Positions 46,292 through 56,632 of a stretch of DNA of 64,000 nt are shown here, piece by piece (position 1 is the first letter of the stretch; each line of letters opens with the position of its first letter). The notes under the pieces are model-generated. The model was not told the origin of the DNA. It searched no databases and saw only the letters and a list, made by a program, of their open reading frames with translations. The stretch comes from Pseudoprimorskyibacter insulae (GTDB lineage Bacteria; Pseudomonadota; Alphaproteobacteria; Rhodobacterales; Rhodobacteraceae): contig NZ_OMOJ01000005.1 of assembly GCF_900302505.1 (NCBI RefSeq), forward strand, positions 62,001 through 126,000, read 5' to 3'. The position numbers were made by a program, and so were the translations under genes.

Positions 46292-46708
46292 GTGCCGGTC
46301 GATTATAAGATCATCCCCCAACAAGGGGTCGTTTTTGTCCGCTATTCGGGCTTTGCCCGGATGGAAGAAACCGGTCGAGCCTTGGGCCAATACCTGCAAG
46401 ACCCCAGCTATGTCCCCGGCCAAAAGCAACTGGTTGACCTGTCCGAAGTCACCGAAGTCGAACATAATTTTCCCCAATTGATGGAAATGCAGGCCCGCAA
46501 GCTCGACATTTTCCTAAGCGACAAGGGCCAGACCCTAATCGCCTATCATGCGCCGAACGACATATCGCTGGGCATGTCGGAAATGATCCTGAAATCATGG
46601 GACGGCATCTCGGGCATTGTGGCCCGCGTGTTCCGCACCGAGGAAGATTGCCTGCAATTCCTTGGGGTTGACGCCGTGACCTTCACCGCTTTGGTCGACG
46701 CCGACTAA
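46292..46708 (+). CDS. Conserved hypothetical protein
   Basis: A 138-residue soluble protein of alternating strands and helices (VDYKIIPQQGVVFVRYSGFA; LVDLSEVTEV; MEMQARKLDIFL), resembling the SpoIIAA/STAS-like fold in layout, though I could not match a family. It starts with GTG at 46292, preceded by TTGGAG. It lies between mmsA and the carboxylate-amine ligase and need not belong to either. Confidence 0.6.
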   Translation: MPVDYKIIPQQGVVFVRYSGFARMEETGRALGQYLQDPSYVPGQKQLVDLSEVTEVEHNFPQLMEMQARKLDIFLSDKGQTLIAYHAPNDISLGMSEMILKSWDGISGIVARVFRTEEDCLQFLGVDAVTFTALVDAD

Positions 46709-46767
46709 CTTCAAAGCTTGCGTTGTCCCGCCCGGATCGCTCAAATACCTGAGTGGAGGGCATACCC

Positions 46768-47883
46768 ATGACAGAACCTGATTTCACGCTTGGCATCGAA
46801 GAAGAATACCTTCTGGTCGATCTTGATAGCCTGATGCTGGCCGAGGCCCCGGACGGGCTGATGGAGGCTTGCGCGACTGAGTTGCAAGGCCAGGTCAGTC
46901 CAGAATTTCTGCAATGCCAGATCGAGATCGGCACCAAGGTCTGCACCGATATCGCCGCCGCGCGCGAAGATCTGCGCCGCCTGCGGGCGACGGTGGCCAA
47001 ACACGCCAAGGCGTTCAACCTTGCCCCCATCGCTGCCAGTTGCCACCCCGCCGCCGATTGGAAGCTGCAACGCCACACCGACAAAGACCGCTACAACACG
47101 CTGGCCCATGATCTGGGCGGCGTGGTGCGGCGGATGCTGATCTGCGGGATGCATGTGCATGTGGGCCTAGGCGATGACCCGCTGCGCGCCGATCTGATGC
47201 GGCAGATGTCCTATTTCCTGCCGCATCTACTGGCACTTAGCACCTCGTCGCCGTTCTGGCAGGGGCAAGACACCGGCATGGCCTCGTACCGCATTTCCGT
47301 CTTCGACAACCTGCCCCGCACCGGCCTGCCCCCACAGTTTGACAACTGGCAGGAGTATGAACGCTCAGTCGCCGCGCTGGTCGATCTGGGCGTGATCGAG
47401 GACAGCTCGAAAATCTGGTGGGATCTGCGCCCGTCCTCGCGCTTTCCAACGCTGGAAACCCGCATCATGGATGTCAGCCCGCGCATGGAGCACGCGCTCT
47501 CGCTGGCGGCGCTAAACCAATGCCTGTTGCGAATGCTGTGGCGGCTGCGCGTGCGCAACCAACGCTGGCGGATCTATGAGAATTTCCTGATCGGCGAAAA
47601 CCGCTGGCGCGCACAACGCTATGGCACCACCGAGGGCCTGATCGATTTCGGCCGCGGCGCCATCGTGCCCTTCCCAGAATTGATTGACGAAATGATCGAG
47701 TTGATCGAGGAAGACGCGGGCGTTCTGCGCTGTCTGCGCGAGGTGGAAAACGCTCGCGCCATCGCGATTGAAGGCACCTCAAGCCAACGCCAACGGGCTG
47801 CCGCCGCAGGGGCCCAAGACCATGATAGCGCTATGCGCGCGGTCGTGTCGCAACTGATCGAGGAATTCCACGCCGATCTCTGA
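46768..47883 (+). CDS. Carboxylate-amine ligase, YbdK/GCS2 type
   Basis: A 371-residue protein of the GCS2 family (glutamate-cysteine-ligase-like). Typical pieces are [52 protein letters not shown] and [21 protein letters not shown]. coli YbdK has weak glutamate-cysteine ligase activity; whether this protein makes gamma-glutamylcysteine or another amide is unknown. ATG 46768 has GTGGAGGG upstream. Confidence 0.88.
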   Translation: MTEPDFTLGIEEEYLLVDLDSLMLAEAPDGLMEACATELQGQVSPEFLQCQIEIGTKVCTDIAAAREDLRRLRATVAKHAKAFNLAPIAASCHPAADWKLQRHTDKDRYNTLAHDLGGVVRRMLICGMHVHVGLGDDPLRADLMRQMSYFLPHLLALSTSSPFWQGQDTGMASYRISVFDNLPRTGLPPQFDNWQEYERSVAALVDLGVIEDSSKIWWDLRPSSRFPTLETRIMDVSPRMEHALSLAALNQCLLRMLWRLRVRNQRWRIYENFLIGENRWRAQRYGTTEGLIDFGRGAIVPFPELIDEMIELIEEDAGVLRCLREVENARAIAIEGTSSQRQRAAAAGAQDHDSAMRAVVSQLIEEFHADL

Positions 47884-47911
47884 CCGATTGGTCGGCTTTT
47901 CCGATTGCACG

Positions 47912-47930
47912 GTTGCAAAACTCCTGCAAC
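47912..47930. promoter_or_regulatory. GTTGCA-N7-TGCAAC dyad before the acyl-CoA dehydrogenase
   Basis: 6-bp arms around seven bases, 51 bases before the acyl-CoA dehydrogenase start. The TTGCA...TGCAA core is the same as in the palindrome beside mmsA (44624-44639), with a wider spacer. A shared LysR regulator is possible. Confidence 0.35.
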
Positions 47931-47981
47931 AATCCGTAATTAAACAGCCGTTCATTAAATCTGCCGAGGGAGGAGACACCG

Positions 47982-49121
47982 ATGGATTTCGCGCTGACCG
48001 AGGAACAAACCGCCATCTTCGATATGGCTCACGCGTTCGGCCAAGACCGCATCGCCCCCAACGCCAAAGCATGGGAGGCCGCAGGCACCATTCCCAAGGA
48101 ACTCTGGCCCGAAGTGGGCGCACTTGGCTTTGGCGGGCTTTACGTGTCCGAGGAATCGGGCGGCGCGGGCCTTGGCCGCCTCGATGCCACGCTGGTGTTT
48201 GAGGCGCTGTCGATGGCCTGCCCGTCGGTCGCGGCCTTCCTGTCGATCCACAATATGTGCGCCAAGATGATCGACACCTTCGCCAGCCAAGACCTCAAGG
48301 ATCGCTACCTGCCCAAAGTCCTGACGATGGACACCGTGCTCAGCTACTGCCTGACGGAACCCGGCAGCGGATCGGACGCAGCCGCCCTCAAAACCCGCGC
48401 CGAGCGCACGAATGAGGGCTATAACCTGAACGGCACCAAGGCCTTCATCTCGGGCGGCGGCTATTCCGATGCTTATGTCACCATGGTCCGCACCGGCGAT
48501 GACAGCCCGCGCGGCATCTCGACCGTGATCGTGGACGATGGCACGGCGGGCCTGTCCTTTGGCGGGCTTGAGGATAAGATGGGCTGGAAATCGCAACCCA
48601 CGCGCCAAGTGCAATTCGACGATTGCGTGGTCTCCCATGACAACCTGATCGGCGAAGAAGGCGCAGGCTTTAAATATGCCATGGCCGGCCTCGACGGCGG
48701 CCGCCTCAATATCTCGGCCTGCTCGCTGGGCGCGGCGCAAACCGCGCTGAACCTGACGCTTCAATACATGTCCGAGCGCAAAGCCTTCGGCAAATCCATC
48801 GACCAGTTCCAAGCCCTGCAATTCCGTCTGGCGGATATGGAGATCGAGCTGCAAGCCGCCCGCACCTTCCTGCGCCAAGCCGCATGGAAGCTGGACACCG
48901 GCGCGCCGGACGCCACCAAATTCTGCGCCATGGCCAAGAAGTTCGTGACCGAAGCGGGCAGCAAGATCGTCGACCAATGCCTGCAACTGCACGGCGGCTA
49001 CGGCTATCTGGCCGATTACGGGATCGAAAAACTGCACCGCGATCTCCGCGTGCACCAGATCCTCGAAGGCACCAATGAAATCATGCGCCTGATCGTCGCC
49101 CGCACCATGGTCGGCCGCTAA
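47982..49121 (+). CDS. Acyl-CoA dehydrogenase, probably isobutyryl-CoA dehydrogenase
   Basis: A 379-residue FAD flavoenzyme. Signatures: SYCLTEPGSGSDAA (about 124-137), GLDGGRLNISACSLG, CLQLHGGYGYLADYGIEKLHRD and LEGTNEIMRLIVAR near the C-terminus, with the base Glu expected in that last segment. Position in front of the HibCH-MmsB gene and near mmsA supports isobutyryl-CoA in valine breakdown; other branched acyl-CoAs are possible. GGGAGGAG precedes the start. Confidence 0.88.
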   Translation: MDFALTEEQTAIFDMAHAFGQDRIAPNAKAWEAAGTIPKELWPEVGALGFGGLYVSEESGGAGLGRLDATLVFEALSMACPSVAAFLSIHNMCAKMIDTFASQDLKDRYLPKVLTMDTVLSYCLTEPGSGSDAAALKTRAERTNEGYNLNGTKAFISGGGYSDAYVTMVRTGDDSPRGISTVIVDDGTAGLSFGGLEDKMGWKSQPTRQVQFDDCVVSHDNLIGEEGAGFKYAMAGLDGGRLNISACSLGAAQTALNLTLQYMSERKAFGKSIDQFQALQFRLADMEIELQAARTFLRQAAWKLDTGAPDATKFCAMAKKFVTEAGSKIVDQCLQLHGGYGYLADYGIEKLHRDLRVHQILEGTNEIMRLIVARTMVGR

Positions 49122-49131
49122 CGCGCCCCGT

Positions 49132-49161
49132 CCCTGGTATTTTCTGACCAAAAATATTCCC
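49132..49161. repeat. Dispersed intergenic element, copy 2
   Basis: 26 of 30 bases match 23361-23390. It lies between the acyl-CoA dehydrogenase stop and the next start and is followed by a perfect GC hairpin, CCGGGGGC-agc-GCCCCCGG (49168-49186). Both copies combine the near-palindrome TATTTTCTGACCAAAAATA with a GC-rich stem, which suggests a repeated element rather than chance. Confidence 0.6.
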
Positions 49162-49217
49162 GGGGGTCCGGGGGCAGCGCCCCCGGCCTCGGCCCGCCCA
49201 AAGCGAGACCTAAGCCC

Positions 49218-51125
49218 ATGACAAACCCCGACGTCCAAATCCGCATCAATGGCCGCGCAGGCCACATCACCCTGACCCGCCCGCAGGCGCTCAATGCGCT
49301 GAACCACGACATGTGCACCGCCATCGAACAGGCGCTGGACGCATGGCGCGATGATCCGGCTGTGCACCTCATCATCCTCGACGCGACAGGCGAACGGGCC
49401 TTCTGCGCGGGCGGCGATATTGCCGCCATGTACAACGCTGGTAAGGCGGGCGACTATGACACACCCCGCAGCTTCTGGCGCGAAGAATACCGCCTGAATA
49501 CCAAACTGGCCGAATATCCCAAACCCATCGTCAGCTTCCTGCATGGGTTTGTCATGGGCGGCGGCGTTGGGCTTGGCGGCCATGTCAGCCACCGCATCGT
49601 GGGCGAGTCCACCCAGATCGCCATGCCCGAATGCGGCATCGGCTTTGTGCCGGATGTCGGCGGCACCTATCGGCTTGCCCTCGCGCCCGGTCGCTTGGGT
49701 GAATATTTTGGCCTGACCGGCGCGCGCATGGGCCCTGCCGAGGCGATCCGCGCGGGCTTTGCCGATATGTTCATCCCCGAGGCCGACTGGCCCGAGTTGA
49801 AAAACGCGCTGGCCACCACCGGCAAACCCTCCGTCCTGATCCCGGCAACGCCCCCCGAAAGCACCCTGCCCGAGGACGACATCAACGCCCTCTTCGCTGG
49901 TGAGGCGCTGCAAGATATCCTCAACACCTTGCGCGCATCGGACAGCGAATTTGCCGCCAAAGCCCTCAAGACTTTGCAGCGCAACTCGCCCCTGTCGATG
50001 GCCGCTACGCTGGAAATGATCCATCGCCTGCGCAGCCCCTCTCTGGACATCCGCAAGGCGCTGGAGCTGGAATACCGCGTCAGCCACCGCATCATGGAAC
50101 ATGGCGACTTTATCGAAGGCGTGCGCGCGCAGATCATCGACAAAGATCGCACCCCCACTTGGAAACACGCGCTGGACAAGGTGCCCGCAGTCGATGTTTC
50201 CTTGCTGTTGCGCCCCTTGGGCAAAGAGGCTTGGACGTTTGAGGAGACCGGCATGAACATCGCATTTATCGGACTGGGCAATATGGGCGGGCCGATGGCC
50301 GCAAACCTGATCAAGGCAGGCCATAGCGTCACCGGCTTTGACGTGGCAGGCACCACGGTTGAGGGTGCACGCGTTGCCGCCAGCGCCGCCGAGGCCGCGA
50401 AGGGCGCCGATGTGGTCATCACCATGCTGCCCAATGGCGCAATCCTGCGTGCCGTCGCGGCGGATGTGATCCCGGCGATGACCCCCGGCGCGGTGTTGCT
50501 GGATTGTTCGACCGTCGATGTGGAAAGCGCCCGCGCCGTGGCCGATCTAGCCGCCGCCGCTGGCCTTGGCGCGCTGGATGCGCCCGTCTCGGGCGGGATC
50601 GGCGGCGCGGCGGCTGGCACGCTTACCTTCATGGTCGGCGGCTCGGATGAGGCCTTCGCCATCGCCAAGCCCCTGTTCGATATCATGGGCCAAAAGGCCG
50701 TGCATTGCGGCCCCTCGGGCAATGGTCAGGCGGCCAAGATCTGCAACAATATGATCCTTGGTGTCACCATGATCGCCACCTGCGAAGCCTTTGCTTTGGC
50801 GGACAAATTGGGCCTCGACCGCCAATCGATGTTCGACGTGGTCAGCACCTCGTCGGGCTATAGTTGGACGATGAACGCCTATTGCCCCGCCCCCGGCGTT
50901 GGCCCCAACAGCCCCGCCGACAATGGCTATAAACCGGGCTTCGCGTCTGAATTGATGCTGAAGGATCTGGGCCTCAGCCAACAAGCCGCCGAAGCCGCCG
51001 ACGCGGATACCCCCATGGGCCAACGCGCGCTGGAGCTGTACAAGCAGTTCGTCGAGGCCGAAGACGGCAAAGGCATGGACTTCAGCGCCATGCTGCCCCG
51101 CTTCGAAAAACGCGGACGCGGTTGA
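49218..51125 (+). CDS. Fused 3-hydroxyisobutyryl-CoA hydrolase / 3-hydroxyisobutyrate dehydrogenase
   Basis: A 635-residue frame joining two consecutive valine-pathway enzymes. Residues 1 to about 342 are HibCH-like (crotonase fold: FCAGGDIAAMYN, HGFVMGGGVGLGGH, CGIGFVPDVGGTY), hydrolysing 3-hydroxyisobutyryl-CoA. Residues 346-635 are MmsB-like (MNIAFIGLGNMGGPMAANL Rossmann start; DAPVSGGIGGAAAGTL; GNGQAAKICNNM with the catalytic Lys). These are normally separate genes. Here no stop lies between them, while the MmsB start codon (50253) and a GAGGAG ribosome binding site survive inside the frame. It is either a true fusion, a recently lost stop, or an error in the sequence. It overlaps the next gene by one base. 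Confidence 0.88.
   Translation: MTNPDVQIRINGRAGHITLTRPQALNALNHDMCTAIEQALDAWRDDPAVHLIILDATGERAFCAGGDIAAMYNAGKAGDYDTPRSFWREEYRLNTKLAEYPKPIVSFLHGFVMGGGVGLGGHVSHRIVGESTQIAMPECGIGFVPDVGGTYRLALAPGRLGEYFGLTGARMGPAEAIRAGFADMFIPEADWPELKNALATTGKPSVLIPATPPESTLPEDDINALFAGEALQDILNTLRASDSEFAAKALKTLQRNSPLSMAATLEMIHRLRSPSLDIRKALELEYRVSHRIMEHGDFIEGVRAQIIDKDRTPTWKHALDKVPAVDVSLLLRPLGKEAWTFEETGMNIAFIGLGNMGGPMAANLIKAGHSVTGFDVAGTTVEGARVAASAAEAAKGADVVITMLPNGAILRAVAADVIPAMTPGAVLLDCSTVDVESARAVADLAAAAGLGALDAPVSGGIGGAAAGTLTFMVGGSDEAFAIAKPLFDIMGQKAVHCGPSGNGQAAKICNNMILGVTMIATCEAFALADKLGLDRQSMFDVVSTSSGYSWTMNAYCPAPGVGPNSPADNGYKPGFASELMLKDLGLSQQAAEAADADTPMGQRALELYKQFVEAEDGKGMDFSAMLPRFEKRGRG
50241..50255 (+). promoter_or_regulatory. 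mmsB: Internal ribosome binding site and start for the MmsB part
   Basis: GAGGAG (50241-50246) lies six bases before ATG 50253, which begins MNIAFIGLGNMG, the normal MmsB N-terminus. Independent translation of a 290-residue MmsB from the fused mRNA is therefore possible. Confidence 0.55.
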
Positions 51126-51772
51126 TGACCTGGCTCGCCGAGGCTCCGCAATTGTCCGGCCTCGGCGCCGAGGCGAAGGCCGTTCTGGCTCGCCTCAGCC
51201 CTGTACAGGTGCCTCAGGGCACCGCGCTGTTTCACCCCGGCGATGTGGCGCAGGGCTTTGTGGTTGTGCTGCAAGGCCGGGTCGATGTGTTCATGACCGG
51301 ATCAACGGGGCGCGATATCTTGCTGTATTCGGTCGAACCCGGTCAAAGCTGCATCCAATCCACGCTGGGCCTTCTGGGCGGTGAGGCCTATTCCGGCGAG
51401 GCGATCACCTGTTCAGACTGCCGCCTTGTTCTGGTGCCGCGCCCGCAGTTCATGAGCCTGATGAATTCTAGCGCGGAATTTCGCGGCATCGTCTTTGCCG
51501 CCTTCGCGCAACGAATGCAGTCGATGATGACATTGCTTGATCGGCTGGCATTTCAGAAGGTCGAAAGCCGCCTCGCCCGCCTATTGCTGGAACGCGCCGA
51601 GCATGGCCATCTGCACGCCACCCAAGCCGAAATCGCCGTGATGATCGGCAGCGCCCGCGAGGTGGTGACCCGCCGCCTTGACGCCATGGCCAAACGCGGG
51701 CTGGTTCGGCTGGAACGTGGCACCGTGCATCTTGTGGCTTTGGAAGACCTTCAGGCGCTGGCCGAAGAGTAA
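51125..51772 (+). CDS. Crp/Fnr family transcriptional regulator
   Basis: A 215-residue regulator: cyclic-nucleotide-binding-like fold (about 10-115) and a helix-turn-helix (about 160-200; TQAEIAVMIGSAREVVTRRLDAM). The sensory domain holds Cys76, Cys96 and Cys99 (GQSCIQS; ITCSDC), unlike the N-terminal cysteine set of Fnr, so redox or sulfur sensing is possible. ATG 51125 overlaps the mmsB stop (TGATG); a TTG at 51122 is less likely. The downstream DUF2892 gene is preceded by a palindrome that may be its target. Confidence 0.85.
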   Translation: MTWLAEAPQLSGLGAEAKAVLARLSPVQVPQGTALFHPGDVAQGFVVVLQGRVDVFMTGSTGRDILLYSVEPGQSCIQSTLGLLGGEAYSGEAITCSDCRLVLVPRPQFMSLMNSSAEFRGIVFAAFAQRMQSMMTLLDRLAFQKVESRLARLLLERAEHGHLHATQAEIAVMIGSAREVVTRRLDAMAKRGLVRLERGTVHLVALEDLQALAEE

Positions 51773-51783
51773 TTCCGCCCCCA

Positions 51784-51798
51784 TGTGACCACGTCACA
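51784..51798. promoter_or_regulatory. TGTGAC-CAC-GTCACA palindrome before the DUF2892 gene
   Basis: Perfect 6-bp arms around a 3-base centre, 12 bases after the Crp/Fnr stop and 68 bases before the DUF2892 start. Its arms match Crp half-sites, but the spacing is one base shorter than TGTGA-N6-TCACA. It is a candidate site for the adjacent regulator. Confidence 0.5.
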
Positions 51799-51865
51799 GA
51801 CAGACCCCTATCTGACGTGGCATTCTGTATCCATCGACACCACTGGAACAGAATCGGGGGTTCCC

Positions 51866-52069
51866 ATGTTCGCAAAGAATGAAGGCGGTCTAGACCGCGC
51901 ACTTCGCATTATCGTTGGCCTTGCCCTGCTGGCGGGCTTCTTCATGAATACCGGCGCCACCTATGGCTGGCTCTACCTGATCGGCATCGTGCCGCTGGCC
52001 ACTGGCTTGCTTGGTTCCTGCCCGCTGTATTCCATTCTGGGCATCAACACCTGCCCGATGAAGAAATAA
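51866..52069 (+). CDS. DUF2892 family small membrane protein
   Basis: A 67-residue protein with two membrane helices (RIIVGLALLAGFFM; WLYLIGIVPLATGLLG) and two cysteines near the C-terminus (SCPLYSILGINTCPMKK). DUF2892 also forms the membrane part of rhodanese proteins such as YgaP, and is often found with sulfur-responsive genes. ATG 51866 gives the typical MFAKNEGGLDRALR start; longer in-frame readings have no support. The stop abuts the stop of the next, convergent gene. Confidence 0.85.
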   Translation: MFAKNEGGLDRALRIIVGLALLAGFFMNTGATYGWLYLIGIVPLATGLLGSCPLYSILGINTCPMKK

Positions 52070-53017
52070 CTAGCGGACTTCGCAATTGTCGAACCATTCA
52101 AACCGGCTCCATCGCCCGGTGAGAGAGGCCACGACAGGCGCGAAAACCACAGGAATTTCAAGCTCCTGTATCAGGTAATCAAAATAGCTGTTGCGGTGTT
52201 CGCGGCAGCTAATCACCGCGCGGTTGGTGCTGGGATCATAGGGATACGCGCGGGCCTCATAGCGGCCCGGTTCGATCCGAATGGGCGCAGCGCCATTGAT
52301 CGACACCGACACGTCATAGGGGTGCGGCTGGCGTTCCCATCCGCAGGGGCGACGGTCGATGATTTCGATGGTGCGGCCTGCGCCTTCCTCCATGAAGAAA
52401 CTGCGCGTCAGCTCGTATCCAGCGCGGATCGGCAACAAAGACCCCGCGTTCGGCTGCGGCACCTGCGCGGCCTCAATTCCCAGCCCCGGCTTGGCCTCAA
52501 GCACCAGCATTTCGTCATCGCGGATATTGCGGGCGCGATTGCACGCCTGCGTCGTCGGCAGGTACGCGCCCCGATCATTGGCCAATGACAGCAGACGCGG
52601 CGCGGTCTCAATCAACGCTTTGGCGCGGCCCACTTCATCAGAATACATGTCCTCTTCCCACTGAAGACGGTGGGTCCGAATGAAGGCCCAATAGCCCCCG
52701 TCTGACAGAACCAGAACGCGACTGGGATCGCCCGAAGGGTGCAGATCGGGGAAGGCGGCAAAATAGGTGCCGGGTTTAAAGAATATCCCCGCGCCGAAAT
52801 AGATCACTTCGCGCTGCTGATTGGCCAGAAAACCGGGCGCACCTTCGGGGGCATAGGCCAGCTTGGCCAACAACCGGCCTTTGTCCAGAATTTCGAAAAG
52901 CTCTGTTTCCGGCTGCACAGAATGATCTGACGACCAGTAAATCCGGGTGCTGTCGGCATGGGCCATGCCAGTGGCTGCGCCCAGCAGAACAGCGAATAAA
53001 AACAATTTCTTAAGCAT
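52070..53017 (-). CDS. Secreted hypothetical protein
   Basis: A 315-residue protein with a Sec signal peptide (MLKKLFLFAVLLGAATGMAHA, cleavage after residue 21). The mature part is beta-rich, with several cysteines (QACNRARN, RRPCGWER, VISCREH, FDNCEVR at the very C-terminus) likely forming disulfides in the periplasm. No family is recognised. ATG 53017 is the signal-peptide start; 20 more in-frame residues upstream are not hydrophobic. It is convergent with the DUF2892 gene with no gap. Confidence 0.7.
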   Translation of the reverse strand: MLKKLFLFAVLLGAATGMAHADSTRIYWSSDHSVQPETELFEILDKGRLLAKLAYAPEGAPGFLANQQREVIYFGAGIFFKPGTYFAAFPDLHPSGDPSRVLVLSDGGYWAFIRTHRLQWEEDMYSDEVGRAKALIETAPRLLSLANDRGAYLPTTQACNRARNIRDDEMLVLEAKPGLGIEAAQVPQPNAGSLLPIRAGYELTRSFFMEEGAGRTIEIIDRRPCGWERQPHPYDVSVSINGAAPIRIEPGRYEARAYPYDPSTNRAVISCREHRNSYFDYLIQELEIPVVFAPVVASLTGRWSRFEWFDNCEVR

Positions 53018-53133
53018 AAAGCCAAAACCTATCTCACGATGCGCGTGACAGGCGTAGCCTACACCAGTGCGGGGCAATCTGCCAAGGCAGAGCCTGCCAC
53101 GCCAACGGGCGGCGTGACAGTTGCGCCATGGGC

Positions 53134-55992
<2,859 letters not shown>

Positions 55993-56057
55993 GATGACCC
56001 TTTCTGGCAACGGTTAAGACATAGTTTACCCGTGCGCCAAGGCCAACCGAAAAATGA

Positions 56058-56072
56058 GAACAAGAGGCGAAC
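56058..56072 (-). promoter_or_regulatory. SOS box upstream of uvrA
   Basis: GAAC-aagaggc-GAAC on the plus strand (GTTC-N7-GTTC when read toward uvrA) is an exact alphaproteobacterial LexA site. lexA itself is in this window with the same box. Confidence 0.85.
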
Positions 56073-56086
56073 ATTCAACGCACCCC

Positions 56087-56114
56087 TTTACATTCTACTT
56101 TTAGAATGTATATT
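56087..56114 (+). promoter_or_regulatory. Rhodanese promoter with ATTC-N8-GAAT operator
   Basis: TTTACA (56087-56092) and TATATT (56109-56114) form a promoter with a 16-base spacer. A 20-base palindrome ACATTCTA-cttt-TAGAATGT (56090-56109) fills the spacer and contains ATTC-N8-GAAT, the motif I recall for the sulfide/persulfide-sensing ArsR-family repressors SqrR and BigR. Repression relieved by reactive sulfur is the likely logic. Confidence 0.65.
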
Positions 56115-56146
56115 CCTCTCAAACCCCTCAGACTCAGGTGAACCCA

Positions 56147-56506
56147 ATGTTCGCAATGTTCTCAAATACCCCCGCCCGCCCGACCTACACCGCTGCCGAC
56201 GCCGTTCGTGACGCAGCAGACGGCAAAATCGAGCTGATCGACATCCGTGACCCGATGGAACTGGCCGGTGGCCGCGCCGAAGGGTCGGTCAATGTGCCTC
56301 TGGCCACACTGTCCATGCGCGCCGATCCGCGCAGCCCCGAATGTATGGCCGCGTTCAAATCTGGTAAGCCGATTGTTCTGTACTGTGCCTCGGGCGGTCG
56401 CGCCTCGATGGCGCAGGGCATGCTTGAACAGATGGGCCATGCTGAAGTTCATAATATCGGCGGGCTGGCCCACTGGTATCAGGCTGGCGGCCAGATCGCC
56501 CGCTAA
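56147..56506 (+). CDS. Rhodanese-like sulfurtransferase
   Basis: A 119-residue single-domain rhodanese. The catalytic Cys80 lies in LYCASGGRASMA, a persulfide-forming loop; LIDIRDPMEL and the C-terminal GGLAHWYQAGG are typical of the family. It is small and cytoplasmic, so it may move sulfane sulfur to or from thiols. ATG 56147 has AGGTGA upstream; GTG 56138 is less likely. Its promoter carries a sulfide-repressor-type palindrome. A terminator follows. Confidence 0.88.
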   Translation: MFAMFSNTPARPTYTAADAVRDAADGKIELIDIRDPMELAGGRAEGSVNVPLATLSMRADPRSPECMAAFKSGKPIVLYCASGGRASMAQGMLEQMGHAEVHNIGGLAHWYQAGGQIAR

Positions 56507-56533
56507 CCCTTCGTCCCTGTCGTCACCAGTATG

Positions 56534-56564
56534 CGGGTCCGGTTTTCCGGACCCGTTTGTTTTT
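56534..56564 (+). terminator. Terminator of the rhodanese gene
   Basis: CGGGTCCGG (56534-56542) and CCGGACCCG (56547-56555) pair around TTTT and are followed by TTTGTTTTT. Confidence 0.92.
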
Positions 56565-56632
56565 GCGCTGGAACGGTGCAGAGCCTTGTGGAAGACTTGG
56601 GCCAACAGGTTTTGATTACTCGGATTTTCCAC

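Noticed and set aside
51784-51798. Standard Crp site TGTGA-N6-TCACA
   Set aside because: The arms fit but the spacer is five, not six bases, so I report it only as a palindrome possibly bound by the neighbouring regulator.
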